DNA from: Seriola aureovittata
Lineage: Eukaryota; Chordata; Actinopteri; Carangiformes; Carangidae
Assembly (NCBI RefSeq): GCF_021018895.1
Contig: NC_079376.1
Coordinates: forward strand, 18,388,001 to 18,452,000
Reading direction: 5' to 3'
DNA length: 64,000 nucleotides
The notes under the pieces were generated by a model, which was not told the DNA's origin, ran no database searches, and saw only the letters and a program-made list of their open reading frames with translations. Both the position numbers and the translations under genes were made by a program. Below are positions 1-16,640 of this stretch, piece by piece (position 1 is the first letter of the stretch; each line of letters opens with the position of its first letter).

Positions 1-807
1 AAAGACTACTCATCAACAATCCCAGGCCCGGCCTTACCTTTTCTGTTGCCATGATACCAAATTGCAGTAATTCAAGATGGCCTGCATTGGAAAGGGAAAG
101 GAATGTTCGCTGTTTGCCCAGCTAATGTTGGAAACATTTTGTCACACAAGGGATGAGTGAGCATTTCTGGAAATTATGTCTCAAATTTATGAAGGGAAAA
201 TGAAATGGCTGGGTGATTCGTTGTCTGAAATATTAGATACACAAAAAGATACTTGAGTCTTATCTAACTCAAGTTTTTTAGTACAAAAAAGTATTCAGTA
301 TACAGGGAGGCTTAGATAGCAGAGGGCTGAATATGGAGGCAGCTTATTGTTATCTCTTTCATAACCATCTCAGATAATAGTCTCATGTAAAAAAAAACAA
401 AAAAAAACATATAAACCAGAATTCACTTTGATTCAATGTTATTATCAAACCCACTTCCGTACGACCCCAAATGCCACATAAAGGTTTACAGGCAAAGGCC
501 AGACATCTGCTGCACTCTGATTGGTCGACAAACCAGCAGCAGTCTCACCTGTTATCCACAGCTCAGTGCATGGTAAACACCCTCAGTCAGACCTGTGGAG
601 AGAAGGAGCCCATCTGGTCAGCAGCATTAACAACCAGCTCTTTAACAATGGCTTCCAGGAAAAGGAGAAGGGCACAACAGGCTATATCAGCCAATAAAAA
701 CAGGCTATGCATGACATTTAGCGCCTGATGCGGAGCTTAGCAGTATACAGGTTACTTACTGTCCGCACCAGCCCCTGGCAATAAAACAAAAGCCAATCTC
801 ACAGAGC

Positions 808-830
808 GGGGGGGGGGGGGGGGGGGGGGG
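808..830 (+). repeat. Poly(G) homopolymer run of 23
   Basis: An uninterrupted run of 23 G lies in intergenic DNA. Such a run can fold as a G-quadruplex on the plus strand, and its assembled length is unreliable. No gene lies nearby on either strand. Confidence 0.9.
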
Positions 831-2706
831 TGTAAAGCTGCCTGTTTCAGATCTCATAATATGTGTGTAAAGATGCAGACAGGGCCTAAATATAAAAACC
901 ATGAAGGGAATCATTCTCAGGGTGCTTTCACATAAACATCAAGCAAGCAGACAGCCAGTACCTTTAGTTATGCAAATACTATTAATCTCCAATTTTTAAT
1001 AGTGTGAAAAGTGTCACTGCATCCAAGGTGGAAGGATGGTGACAGCTAATTTTCTTTGGTGAAGAATGGCTTGTTTTTTAGAGGGATGTAAAAAGTGAAA
1101 AATTCAACAGATGAGAGAGGAGAAGATCATCTAGCTGTAAAAGCACAGCCAGTGAAGTGGCGTACGAAGAAGTTATTTGACTAAACACTGCCATCTTGTG
1201 TTTACTTGTTCACCTCAGAGAACCTGGAAAGTGCAAATGACAGATGGAAAACAAATGTTGTGCTTGAAAATGACACAATGAAAAAGTTTGTGTTCCTGTC
1301 GCATGACAGCGGATTATAAACTGTTTCTGAGTATTGTGTACTTAAATTATTTAGTTATAACTATTTTCCTAAGTTTGCACACTAGTCAGCCCTCTGACGC
1401 TGCTGAATAACAGCAGTGCAGTACAACATTACACATCTAAAATTGGACTCTAACAGGTCAGAAAACAGGGGTAACTCTGCCTTATTAGATATTTGATGGT
1501 CTCCATTTTTACAATTGCCTCCATCTAGCATGCAAAGGATGGAGACAAAGTCTCTAAATGAGATCTAGGGAATACAAAAGGGATGTGAAGACAGAAAGGT
1601 TTGGGGTGGAGTTTGAACAGCAAGCAATGGGCTCTCTACAGCTGCTGGCACTAATGAGGATAATTACCCCAGTAATAACATTAGCCTATCTGAGGGAATG
1701 GAGGGGAAGGACAAGTGGTTGTGTTTGTGTGTGTGGGTGGGTATGCGAGCGTGTGTGCGTGCATGTGGTTGCTGTATGTGTATGTGCATGCATGGCAGCA
1801 CGCGTGCCTTCCCTTCTATCTCACTTGCAGTCTCTCCCTCATTCCCTGAATCTCAATATCTCTTTGTTAGCCCACAATAATTGTATTTGGGACTCATATC
1901 CGCCATATCAGATTCGAGTTTGTACAAGGTAATTAGCAGAGGAAGGGAAGCCTCCACACCAGGAGGACAAATGCCCCCATGACATCATTCTGGCTCCACT
2001 CAGGAGGGGAAGCTCCCCCCCTTCTCCTTCCTCCTCTTCATCTTTCTTGTCATTCAGCTGTCAAACAGAGGAATGAATAGGGGCAGAAATGTAGTGGCAA
2101 CTGAAAGTTGATGACATTGAAAAGGAGAAGAGTTAGGATTAAGAAGATAAAGAAATGAAGAGAAGAAGGAGAGATAAAGGAGAGAAAGGGGTGGAAAGTG
2201 ATTTGAGATGAGATGGAGGACTGTGTTTTCACCACAGGCCTGTAATCTCCAATCAGCTTTTACTAACAGACAGCAGGGGAAAGTTCGTCTGCGTTAATAC
2301 AGCTTGCCATTCAGAAGGAGATGGTGTATCCAGCTGGGAGTCGGGGGATGAGGGGAGGATTAACTGGCACTCAGGTGGAGAGAGATGAAGAGAATCAGAT
2401 GGAGACCCTGCGGATGGTCACGCCCTCTCTCGCTCCAGCCATCACCTTTTTTTTCTCAGTGAATGAATACACTGTACCCTGTGTACCCTGGGTAGAGTGG
2501 ATTTTAGGGGTGACTTATGTCCATGTTAGTGATTGTAATTGGTATCAGGAAGGTCTCATAACCATCTTGTTATTGCGATTTTGGGATATGGCATCCACAT
2601 ACACATTTTTTAGACTTTGTGACAGCTTTAAAGGCATGTAATTATTAAATGATTCAGTTAATTGTGATCACACAAAAAAACACTACACAGCAGATAACTG
2701 GAATGA

Positions 2707-2712
2707 TTTATT
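2707..2712 (-). promoter_or_regulatory. Candidate poly(A) signal AATAAA for kazald1-like gene
   Basis: TTTATT on the plus strand reads AATAAA on the minus strand, about 200 bases past the stop codon. The placement is plausible, but no transcript evidence is available here. Confidence 0.4.
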
Positions 2713-2909
2713 TGTGTGCCACGATACCATTAAGAAGTAAATATAAACAGTGTGATGCTTAATTAGTTATTCATCTTACAACTGAGTAGTGAGCTCTGAA
2801 TTTCAAACATCATGCTTTTAAATAAAAAAAATGTTAGCTGATCTGTTGTGTTACTCCAAGGCTTTTTTTTCCCCTGAGGATTCCTTGTAGTCTGCTTTTA
2901 TAAACTGAT

Positions 2910-4782
2910 TTAAATTAATGCCAGGTAATCTCCAGACGCCAGCTGTCCATCACCACTGCCTTCCTCCAAATGATCAAAGTATTCCTCCTCCTCCTCCACA
3001 TGGCCCTTCATCACCTTCCCCACTGGAGAGTAGATAAGAAATGTTTTTCAAAATAATGACTCAAAATAATGACTTTGCCGTGCTATTGAGCTGCTTTAGC
3101 ACAAAGATCAACAGATCTCTACAGTATGAAAATGAGTGACTCACCTTGTCTCAACACTGTGAGCTGTGCTGAAGCAGATGTTTCTCCCAAAGCATTGTGG
3201 GAGATGCACGAGTAGACCCCTGCATCAGAGATGTGGATGCCCTCTATCTGCAGCCATGTAGAGACGGTGTAGCGCTGGGGGCCTCCCCGAGCCTGAAAAA
3301 TGATGGGATTAAATCTTGACAGATTATATAAATCTATTTAAATGTAAGAACTGTACTCATTAGTCAGCAGCATCAGTGGTACAAGACAGCAATTTAGTAA
3401 TATAAATATGACTCTATTATAATCATTACTGATACACTGGGACCAGTATTGACTCACTTGCTTCAGTGTTATTATCAATAGACTGTTGAACAGATGATGA
3501 AACTTTTTTGTTTTCAGGCAGTTCAGTGTATGACTGTTTACAAGTGAATGATTGTGCAAGAGCACATTGCTGTGTGGGTGTTAAAAAGGAAAATCTGTTC
3601 ATCTAGTTTCATCTCATTTGTGAATACACTTCTGATAGAGTAGAAGTGCTTTTGTTTGGGAAGTGATGAAAATATATGATTGATTGCCACTATTCTATTC
3701 TATTGCCAATATTCAAAACATAATAGTCAGAAGCAAGGCAGCAGAAGGTGAGATATCCTGGCTCTTAGTATGGGTCAAGCTCCAAAAACTCAAGAGCCAT
3801 ATAAGCCATTATACAACTGTGTGACAAGTAAACTAGACTTTATGTGTAAAATCAGTGGAATGACCCTCTAATCAAAACAACAAAGGTCCTCTTGAAGTAA
3901 GAATTAAAAATACTACAGGTCACAGTTGAACCAAGGAATGCATGCTTAATAAAAAGTTCAGTCGTGCAAAGCAACCAAAGTTATTTTCAGACCTGGACAG
4001 AGATGTGAGGATCATCCCCTGGCAGGAAGTTGTCACTCCCTGTCTTCTTCCAGTTCAGGTTCGGAAGAGGGTAGGCTGAGACCTCGCAGCCAAACACAAC
4101 GTCATTCCCTGTGTAGTTTGACAGGTTTCTGGGGCCTTGAAGGATACGTGGCGCTGCAGCAAAAGGAAAGGAGTACCCCAAGGTTCAAAATTAGGACCCT
4201 TAAAATTGTCCCCTACCAAGAAAACTATACACATGCATTGAAATCTTAAAACTATTAAGTTTCCTGGATTGGCAACATATGAAAGAAAAGAGTGTGGTAA
4301 CCAGAGTAGCAGGGTCCTCTCCCAGTGAGCTTCAAGCTTGTGTTTCGGCGGTTGGCAGCCTCTCTCATCTGGCAAACATTTGGGTAGGTCCACCCATCTG
4401 AACCACACACGAATCCCTTATCCTGGCACACACATGTAGGCTCTGGTTCAGCCCTGTGTTCCCTTTTTGGTATTTTCCTCTGGCAGACCAGGCCCTCTCC
4501 ACAGCGGCCATAGAACTTCTGAGCCCCATCTGGGTCACACTGCTGCCCCTCTACGTTAGCACACTGCTCACAGCATCCACAGTCGTCTTGCACCCTGCCA
4601 GCAGGGCAGTTGTCAGGCACCGGGGGGCAGAGGTACTGGGTGCACTCCCTGCAGCCCTCACCCTCCTCCAACAGCCGCAGCCACCCACGGTGCTGGGGTG
4701 GCAGCCCGAGGGAAGTGTGGAGCCATACAATCACACATATACATAAAAACAAGCAAAGCTGTGCCATGCTGCTGTCCTGCAT
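2910..4782 (-). CDS. kazald1: Kazal-type serine protease inhibitor domain protein 1-like (IGFBP-Kazal-Ig secreted protein)
   Basis: Four exons on the minus strand: 4302-4782, 3993-4153, 3145-3292 and 2910-3022 (300 residues; phases 1, 0, 1 agree at every GT/AG junction). Residues 1-26 are a hydrophobic signal peptide. An IGFBP N-terminal cysteine module follows (CGCCEQC core, about residues 38-105). Next is a Kazal-like module (CVCQDKGFVCGSDGWTYPNV, about 118-158), then one C2-type Ig domain spread over exons 2 and 3 (GCEVSAYPLPNLNWKK, GDDPHISVQ). The tail is acidic (HVEEEEEYFDHLEE), as in mammalian KAZALD1. The family is secreted, matrix-associated and linked to bone and regeneration. Length and domain order match KAZALD1 (about 304 residues). 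Teleosts carry several kazald paralogues, so the exact paralogue is uncertain. Either Met1 or Met6 could start; I kept the first. Confidence 0.88.
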
Positions 4783-5653
4783 GCATCAGCACACAAAGTC
4801 AGAAGTAAATCCTGAAGTAACAACTTGAAGGCGCACAGTTGACCCAAAGTGAAACTGTAAATTGAAACAAGCTGAAACAAATTTATAAAAAAAGATGTCA
4901 GTCCTAGTTTTCTGCTGGTCTCTATCAAATAGTCACATATTTTCCTCCTCTGAGTTTTAAATGTTTCCTTCTGTCCCCTCTCTTCTGTCCTCTTCTGAAT
5001 GGTTGGATTGTTTTTTTGTTGTTGTTGTTGCTGTTATTATTACCATGTACCCCTGCTGAATTATTTTGCCATGTTGTTTTCCTCCTTGAGATTTCTTCAT
5101 CAGCTCCAAGTCCTTTCTAACAAAGAGGCGGCATTTGCAATGAATGGAGCGAGCAAATTTCATCTCTCAGGTATCCGACTCGTCTCATCTTTCTTTCCTT
5201 CCAATTCTGCTGCCTTTCTTCATGTGCCAGTGTCTCTGGGGAGGGCAGGACTGGCAAACGGACTTCAGAAATGGCACAGGATGTAAAAGAATCCTGTTCG
5301 GTCTGCACTTCATACAAATGAAACAGAAAACAACAACAGTCTATATGAACATAGTGATCGTAATACATATTTGACACGCGATGATCAAGCATAGAAGGAT
5401 CTGAAGTCAGTGGAAAAATGAGCTCTATTTTAGAGGCTCTCTGTCTAGAGGAGTAGTGTGAGATTCCTGCAGGTTTGGGAACATTTTTCAGGGATTTCAT
5501 AATCATTTTTGTTGGTGTTGTGGAGGTTGATCACAAGTATTTGTTTATAAATGGAAAATATGGAGTGTGGAAAAGGAACTTTAGATGAAGAAAACCCAAT
5601 AATATGTTTCAGAAGGTTTCAGAATTATGAGTAAAACAAAACTGATTAATTGT

Positions 5654-5657
<4 letters not shown>

Positions 5658-5700
<43 letters not shown>
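5658..5700 (+). repeat. (GT)n microsatellite
   Basis: A pure run of alternating G and T, about 42 bases, in intergenic DNA. Confidence 0.95.
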
Positions 5701-5702
<2 letters not shown>

Positions 5703-6521
5703 ATCTGCGCCTTAAAATGCCCCTTGAAATCATTAATAAATCATTAATATCTAAAAATGAATAAATAAATCATCCTCCACCACTGGTATTTGCTTTGTGT
5801 GTGCCTGTCTGAATGCACAAACTCACTATACATGCCATAAGATAATATGATTTAAGTCAGTTAATATTGGTCGAATGATCTGCCCTCCATGTCTTTTTTA
5901 AGTAACGTGGCACTTTTCCTCAGCCCTCCGGTGTGTTTCAGACTGCACGCAGAGGTGGATGCTCAGCACAACAATCACTTCCCTGTGTGAATGTTCAAAG
6001 GCGTGGCCGTATTAAAGTGCTCCTTGGCGTCATGGCATGTGAGGCGATCACGTAGCACGGCACAGACTTTAAAGGACCGTGAAGCTAGCGACAAGGCATG
6101 GTGTGCATCCGTTTAAACTTCAAAATAAAAACTGAAAAATTAAACCATGCCCAGATTAACACTAGTTTAGCGGCTGCTGTGGACATCTCACATGGTGTTA
6201 CATGATCCGTTGAGCATAAAATTTAGGTCACACTGAAAGCTAACGTGAATTTGATGTGTGGTACGAATTTAAAAACGTTCTCAGTCTTATTTTGAAAGAA
6301 CACGTATAGGAAGTTTCACGTTAATCATTCACTTAACTCCGTTCCACGTTTTACAGGAAGTAAAGAGATCTCCAAGGTAGAGAGGAGAAACCAAACTAAG
6401 TGAACTGACAGATAAATCTTCATACTCTCTCCACACACACACACTTATCCACATTCTCCTGACCTGTTTTGCCAAGAAATTCTACCGGAAACGACAATTT
6501 GCACTCTTACCGGGAAATTTA

Positions 6522-6527
6522 GTAAGT
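6522..6527 (+). promoter_or_regulatory. Candidate splice donor of a non-coding gale first exon
   Basis: GTAAGT, a full consensus donor, lies about 780 bases upstream of the ATG. An acceptor at 7295-7296 sits just before the ATG, so a 5' UTR intron is likely. This is inferred from splice signals only. Confidence 0.4.
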
Positions 6528-7293
6528 ATCTTTGACAGACATCCTCAATTATACCCAACGATGTAGTGTCAGTTTGACAGTTTGTCAAAGAAGTCGTACC
6601 TTTTCGCTTTAAGTAAGACTTAAAGGCTTAGGTTGTTTGGGTTCGGGTTGTCGTGGGCACACTATGACAGTAATGTAACAAATAAATATGGGGTTTTAGA
6701 CAAGCTAAAGTTACACACAGACCGTTAATGGTTTACTTTCCAGGCTATAGTCTGTTTTGAAAAGCCCAATCATAGAAAAAAGTGTAATGTAATAAATACG
6801 AAAAGTGTTAAGGATGTAGCCTCGATGACACGTAGTTGTCCATGAGTGTACGGCACAACATGCAGTAGTGGCCTACAGGTGCTCGATTCATGTCAATAGT
6901 TTTGAATGAAATTAAATCAAAAAACGTTTTTTATGTATTGCGCAAGAATGTTGCAGCTCAGTTTAGAGTCTGGAAAGACTACAATGAAGATAATGAAATG
7001 TGCACTGTCAAAAGATAAGAATAGCTTATAACAATGAAAAGTAGGAAGTTACTGATAGGCACTCTAATTGTTTTATGACATTAGACAAGTTAACCTGGGT
7101 TGAACCTGCTGACGTGTGACATTATGGGTGGGTCACATATCTGTCAACCATTCAGGTATGCCCAAAGGGACTCGGACAAAAGGATATCCTGTTTTCCCAG
7201 AGGTCTAGTTGTATGGTCAGGTCATCCTTCTTCTTTAACAGCAACAGGATTTTAAAAGGAGGGTTGAGTTTATGTATTGTATGTTGCATTTGA

Positions 7294-11663
<4,370 letters not shown>

Positions 11664-11977
11664 TACAACTCCAGCCTGTTTTTTTTTTTTTTGTTTTTTT
11701 TTTTTATATTAAGTCCTCTTCGAAATCACCGGGCCAAAGCAAACCACCAACTTCCTCATTTTTGCATATCACATAAACATATGATGAGACCTCAGGAGGA
11801 GCTGAATGCTTTATGTTTTGTCACGTTTCATTTCCTATTAGCTCCATATTAACAATTGTCTTGTTTTCAAATGATTGTGTAAAAATGTCTTTCTGTTTTT
11901 TCTGTGTTGGTATGTCAGATTTAACAATGGATATTTTCTCTATAAATGCATTGATCTGTGAGCCATAACAATGAAAG

Positions 11978-11983
11978 AATAAA
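11978..11983 (+). promoter_or_regulatory. Candidate poly(A) signal AATAAA of gale
   Basis: A canonical hexamer about 315 bases after the gale stop codon, in AT-rich DNA that follows a T-rich 3' UTR tract. Transcript ends would be needed to confirm it. Confidence 0.5.
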
Positions 11984-12575
11984 TTAATTTTCTTACTGAA
12001 GAAACACAAGCCTGTAATTCTGCTCCATTATGACACTGGACTTTTGCAAATGATAGTAAAATGAGTTGTAATTAGGGGAGATTGAATTAGATTAAATCAC
12101 AATACAAAACCATAAGAATACTCTGATTTAAGATGCTCTCACCTTTAAATATGATGACATGGCTGTAAATTCACTATTGAGCAACACAGGGACATCACAG
12201 GTTCTTTTAGGAATACCACAGTAATGCCATGTATATTAAAGAAAAATACCTATATGATGAGGTGAGTGGAATTTGAGTGTCAATCTATAAATCCCTGCAG
12301 AAATGTTGTATATATCATTCTCAATTTATAATTCTGGAGTATTCGGTGCTCCATAGCAATATTCTGTTCATACACTACATTTAAACGGGGCACTGGGGCT
12401 TTAAATGGCTCCTTGAACCCTCGGGCACCCAGTTAATAAACACCCACGTCAGCACAGTGCTCCATTCGCTCTAACCGGGTTTCGGTCTTTAGGGCTGAGC
12501 AGGAAGTGCCTGCCTGACCGTGGACCCTGGACGAGAAAAAAAGAGCACGGGGAAAAGAGGCAAACGAAATTAAAC
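11984..12575. other. Spacer between gale and zbtb8a, zbtb8a promoter side
   Basis: No coding exon is visible. From about 12380 the base composition becomes richer in G and C, consistent with a promoter and 5' UTR for the zbtb8a first exon that starts coding at 12576. I see no clear TATA box. Confidence 0.4.
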
Positions 12576-15500
12576 ATGGATATGGTGGCAGACTTGGGGG
12601 CAAATAGACTCTATCGGGCGCCGGGTGAATCAAGTCACCAGTGAGTATCGATGGATTTTGTCAGGGGTATCACGGCGTGGGGCGTAAGCGGGTCCTGCCG
12701 ACACCTCATGCCTGGGAAAGAGTCGCTGGGTTTGGGCAGCAGGCAAATCCTCCCCGCTGCTCGCAGCGCTCCGGACCTCCGGCGAGAAGTGGGGGTGGTC
12801 TTGAGGATGAAAACGGGTGTATTAGTACGTCTTATCCCCCGTGTGACAATAATCTGAATATTTGTCAGCTCGCAGCATGCTCAGTTGCTGGAGGTTCGTG
12901 TCTATTTTTCTATTGTGTGCTGGCTGGAGCCTGAAGTGGGCGTCGCTCCAGGACAGACTGGGCTGCTCTGGTGCGCCGCTGCCCGCTTTTCTCTCGCAGG
13001 ACTGCAGCACTCTCGTGTCGGTTTGTAGGTCGACTGATGTCTGAATTAACGGGGAATTGCTCAGTGGAGATATTAGACTTGGTTTGGTGTGACATGAGGA
13101 GCACTATAGAGTCTTGCGACCGGGCGTTGCATCGTGAGTTATCGGGCGCTGCGGAGCCTGTCAGCAAACATCGCATAATTAATAACGAATGTGTGTAATT
13201 CAGAGTCTAGGAGGATGGCGAAATAGGTTACTATTGAAGAAGAAGAACTATTCTGCAAATGGGGTTGCGGCAGATTTTATTCATTCTTTGGATGTAATGT
13301 CCAGCTTCAGTTTTTTATTTTCTCCTCCCACCAGTCTCGTGTGTTTGTAACACCAGAGATTTCATGCGCGCTTCACCCTCCCTCAGGTATGATTACTGGG
13401 TTTTGTCACCCGATGCTCTCTGACTGGCGTCGGGTGTAGCCCATTAGAAGAAGATTTTTGATTGAAGGCTCGTTCAGCCAATCACAGTGCAGAGACACTT
13501 GTGGGTGGGCCATCTGCGGAGCTGGTGTTCGTCCAGTGCAGGGACAAAGACGGGGGATAATTGATAGCTAAGTCAATGGGGGTGTTGCAGCTGTTTTTTT
13601 TTAATGTGACCTGCAGTTAATATTTGAGGTCTGTAGCATAATCATTTACCAAGGTAAGTTTAGAGTCACGAGGTCAGATGTCCCATGGAACACCCTCCAG
13701 GAGCCAGTGTTTCCCTCATTAATATGCAAATTACACATCATGCATGCAGGCTCATACATTTAGATTTTAGTAAATTCAGAAGATGAAAGTGTCTCACTTT
13801 CAGTAACGAGTGTCCACATGGCACACAAGGCCTCTGAGATTTGATATTTTCTTGCAGAACAACTCAGTCTATGCTGCATACAGAGCTAGTGAGAGTGCTG
13901 TCATGTTGTCTCCTGCAGGCAGCCTCAGAGGTGGTTCAACACTGCTGACATCACAGTGGCTCACCAAAGCAACCTGCTGAAGCAGCTCAACCAGCAGCGC
14001 CGCCAGGAGCTTTTCTGTGACTGCAGTGTGCTGGTGGAGGGCCAGCTCTTCAGGGCCCACCGTAACGTCTTGTTCGCCAGCAGCGGCTACTTCCGCATGC
14101 TGCTGTCCCAGGGGCCCGACGGCCTGTCCGACTCTGTCAATGCCACCTTCGACGTCTTCAGCCCCGAGACCTTCACCGTCATCCTGGATTTCATCTATTC
14201 TGGGCAGCTGGACCTCTCCAGCCACAATGTGATCGAGGTGATGTCTGCAGCCAGCTACCTGCAGATGAACAATGTCATCAGCTACTGCAAGAACTTCATC
14301 AAATCCTCCTTGGATATCAGTGTGAAAGATGAAGACAGTGACCGCTGCCTCAGCTTGTCTGAGACCTGCAGCTTCACCAGTGGAGCTGGAGAGGAGACCT
14401 CAGAACAGCAGCAACAAGGCCCCTGCTCTGTCAGCCCCCCACCTGCACTCTGGACCAGGGACAACTCCAGATCTCAGTCTGGTTTTATAGGGAAGGACCT
14501 AGACCAGGACACTTCAGCCTCAGCCATGAAGACTAATCCAAGCAGCCCTGCTAATGAGCTCAATGCAGAGGCAGAGGACATGCAGGACCCTCAGGACCCT
14601 CTGTACACCTTGCCTGGATCAGAGCGCCGGCGAGGTAAAGGAGGAACTAAGAGGAGAGCGCCGAACAGCACCCGCTCCAACCAGCACGAGGACTTGGATA
14701 TCCAGGAAGCAAGGGCTCAAAAGGCAGAGAAGGCAGAGGAGCTGTACGCAACTCTACCACCGATAGTAGGTGTTATTGGACACTTTAATAAAGGTGAGTT
14801 GCACATTTGGTGACAAAATGGTGACTCAATAGTTCTTTTTCCGGAAAATTGAGAACATATACAACATACTTCATCATAAGCAGAGTGGCATGAATGTAAG
14901 CCTCAAAAGAAGAAAGTTCTATAGAAAGTGAAATCCAGTGAGTAAACAAAAAAGTCAAATGTGTGACCAGTTTCTCTTCCTCTTTGCAGACTCCAACCCC
15001 ATTATGCGCTTCAAATGCCCCTTTTGTACCCACACAGTGAAGAGGAAGGCAGACCTGAAGCGTCACTTGCGTTGTCACACTGGAGAGAGGCCATACCCCT
15101 GTCAGGCCTGCAATAAACGCTTTACCCGCCTGGAGCATCTCCGCAGCCATTTTGAGACGGTAGGTACAACACAAAACCAGGAAGTGATGTATATAAACAG
15201 ATATCAATGTCCGTGTACTCGTATGCACATAGCTACAGGAACACAAGCAGATATATAACAGGTCAGGACTAAACAATCTTTACATATTATATAATGCGTT
15301 TTTGTTTGATTTTACACTTTTTGCTTCCTTTACAGATCCATCAAGCCAGGAAGCTGGTGTGCAGGAAGTGTAAGTGTCAGGTGACAGAGGAGACAGGGCA
15401 TGTGGTGTGTGAGGGCACACGACGCTACCGCATGTGCACCGCGTGCATCCAGGAAGTGGGCTGTGACAACATCCCCATGGACAGTCTAGAGGGGGCCAAC

Positions 15501-15653
15501 GAAGAGCCGGCCCTGTTACTGGGCGTGGACGGGGAGGAGGAGGGGGACACCAAAAGGAGCTGGATGGTAACCGATGACGACGACCTCGCCGAAGACTCAG
15601 GGGCCGACCTCATCATCCAACAAGTGGACGACAGTGATGAGGAGCTGCAGTGA
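12576..15653 (+). CDS. zbtb8a: Zinc finger and BTB domain-containing protein 8A
   Basis: Four coding exons: 12576-12640, 13919-14793, 14990-15159 and 15336-15653 (475 residues). Exon 2 has no in-frame Met ahead of the BTB domain. Exon 1 supplies one (MDMVADLG), and its CA|GTGAGT donor leaves phase 2, which fits exon 2 exactly. The BTB/POZ domain covers about residues 35-145 ([34 protein letters not shown]). A low-complexity linker follows, then two C2H2 fingers (CPFC...HLRCH and CQAC...HFETIH), a further Cys-rich segment (CRKCKC...CTAC) and an acidic tail, [14 protein letters not shown], shared with mammalian ZBTB8A. The family are nuclear transcription regulators that dimerise through BTB. 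The first exon is less certain than the rest because it rests on splice phase and position alone. Confidence 0.9.
12641..13918 (+). other. Intron 1 of zbtb8a with a possible internal promoter
   Basis: The intron is 1.28 kb. It includes GC-richer sequence near 12650-13180 and an inverted-CCAAT/CCAAT-type motif (AGCCAATCACAG) at about 13476-13487. This might mark an alternative promoter or first exon, but no splice donor with a suitable ATG was convincing. The open frames in it resemble no family. Confidence 0.3.
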
Positions 15654-15663
15654 AACTGGACCA

Positions 15664-15666
<3 letters not shown>

Positions 15667-15733
<67 letters not shown>
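15667..15733 (+). repeat. (GT)n microsatellite in the zbtb8a 3' UTR
   Basis: A pure GT repeat of about 66 bases starting 13 bases after the zbtb8a stop codon, so it should be transcribed in the 3' UTR. Confidence 0.95.
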
Positions 15734-15734
<1 letters not shown>

Positions 15735-16640
15735 CAATCCATGCAAGAGAATTTATGCATAAAATAAGTGATCCACTAATGTAAATACACACATTTATGA
15801 TGTATTAGTTGTCTATTAGTTAAATGCAACTGGTTAATCTTTCCTTTCGATGAGATTGTTGACCTTTGTGATGAAATGGAATGCTTTTTGTTAAAATTCA
15901 TAAAGATATGCAGTATCCAAAGCATGCATATTCAGTGTTTCCTCTGCTTCAGTTATAGTTATATGATAACTCTTTCAAAGATATGTTTTTTTTTCATATG
16001 CATGGAAGAACACCTTTGTACTTTCTGGGACTCTGCTTTTATAAAAGCTGGTGTTTAAGCTAAACAAAGTGACAAGGACAGAATGATGACTCTGCTATTT
16101 TCCTACGCCCTGTAGGGAAAGTTGAGAGCAGGCTTTTTTTTTTTTCCATGATTCACGGTTGCAGTGCTTTTTGATTATGATATGCACTATGATATGAAGC
16201 CAATTATAATTTATTTGTTTGTTTTTTTCTTTTTTAACTTTTTGACACATTAAAGATATTTTTATACATTGTGCATCTGGCTTGTTCATCCTCATCATAA
16301 ACAAAGGAGTACAATCACATGATATAAAAGTAAATAATGTCAGCTACAACAACAGTTAACTAAAATGTGTTTTGTGCCATTTTTTTTTTAGGGTTTATCA
16401 AATATATAATGTCTGGAAGGGAAATAGCGTGTGTGAATAAAATAATGTTCACATTATAATCTTTTATTTATAAATCAATGCAAAATGTTTTCTAAATATG
16501 GCAATATAACATTTCTAACAGACAGCTTTAAGCTGTGTTTATAATGTGAATGAAAATAATGAAACCCAAATCATTGCGTAAATTTACATTTGTATCTTAA
16601 GGTGGTGATAGTGCAATGTACCACAATCACCCACAAAAAA
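15734..16640. other. zbtb8a 3' UTR and downstream AT-rich spacer
   Basis: No exon is visible. An AATAAA at 16436-16441 is one candidate end for a long zbtb8a 3' UTR. Confidence 0.4.

Larger units (their letters stand above)
1..2900. other. Intergenic region, no gene recognised
   Basis: I see no exon or RNA gene here. The open frames are short, show no family resemblance and overlap low-complexity DNA. Visible structure: a 23-base G run at 808-830, a GT-rich stretch at about 1718-1790, and a purine-rich tract (GAGAAGAAGGAGAG type) at about 2120-2220. A reverse AATAAA (TTTATT on the plus strand) at 2707-2712 lies about 200 bases beyond the kazald1-like stop codon and is a plausible poly(A) signal for that gene. 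Confidence 0.6.

Noticed and set aside
4999..5506. Frames of 76-129 codons on both strands upstream of the kazald1-like gene
   Set aside because: Overlapping, low-complexity, and unlike any known protein; they lie in the expected promoter region.
12641..13198. Open frames of 60-97 codons in zbtb8a intron 1
   Set aside because: GC-richer DNA lowers stop frequency; no domain, no splice support, and frames overlap one another on both strands.
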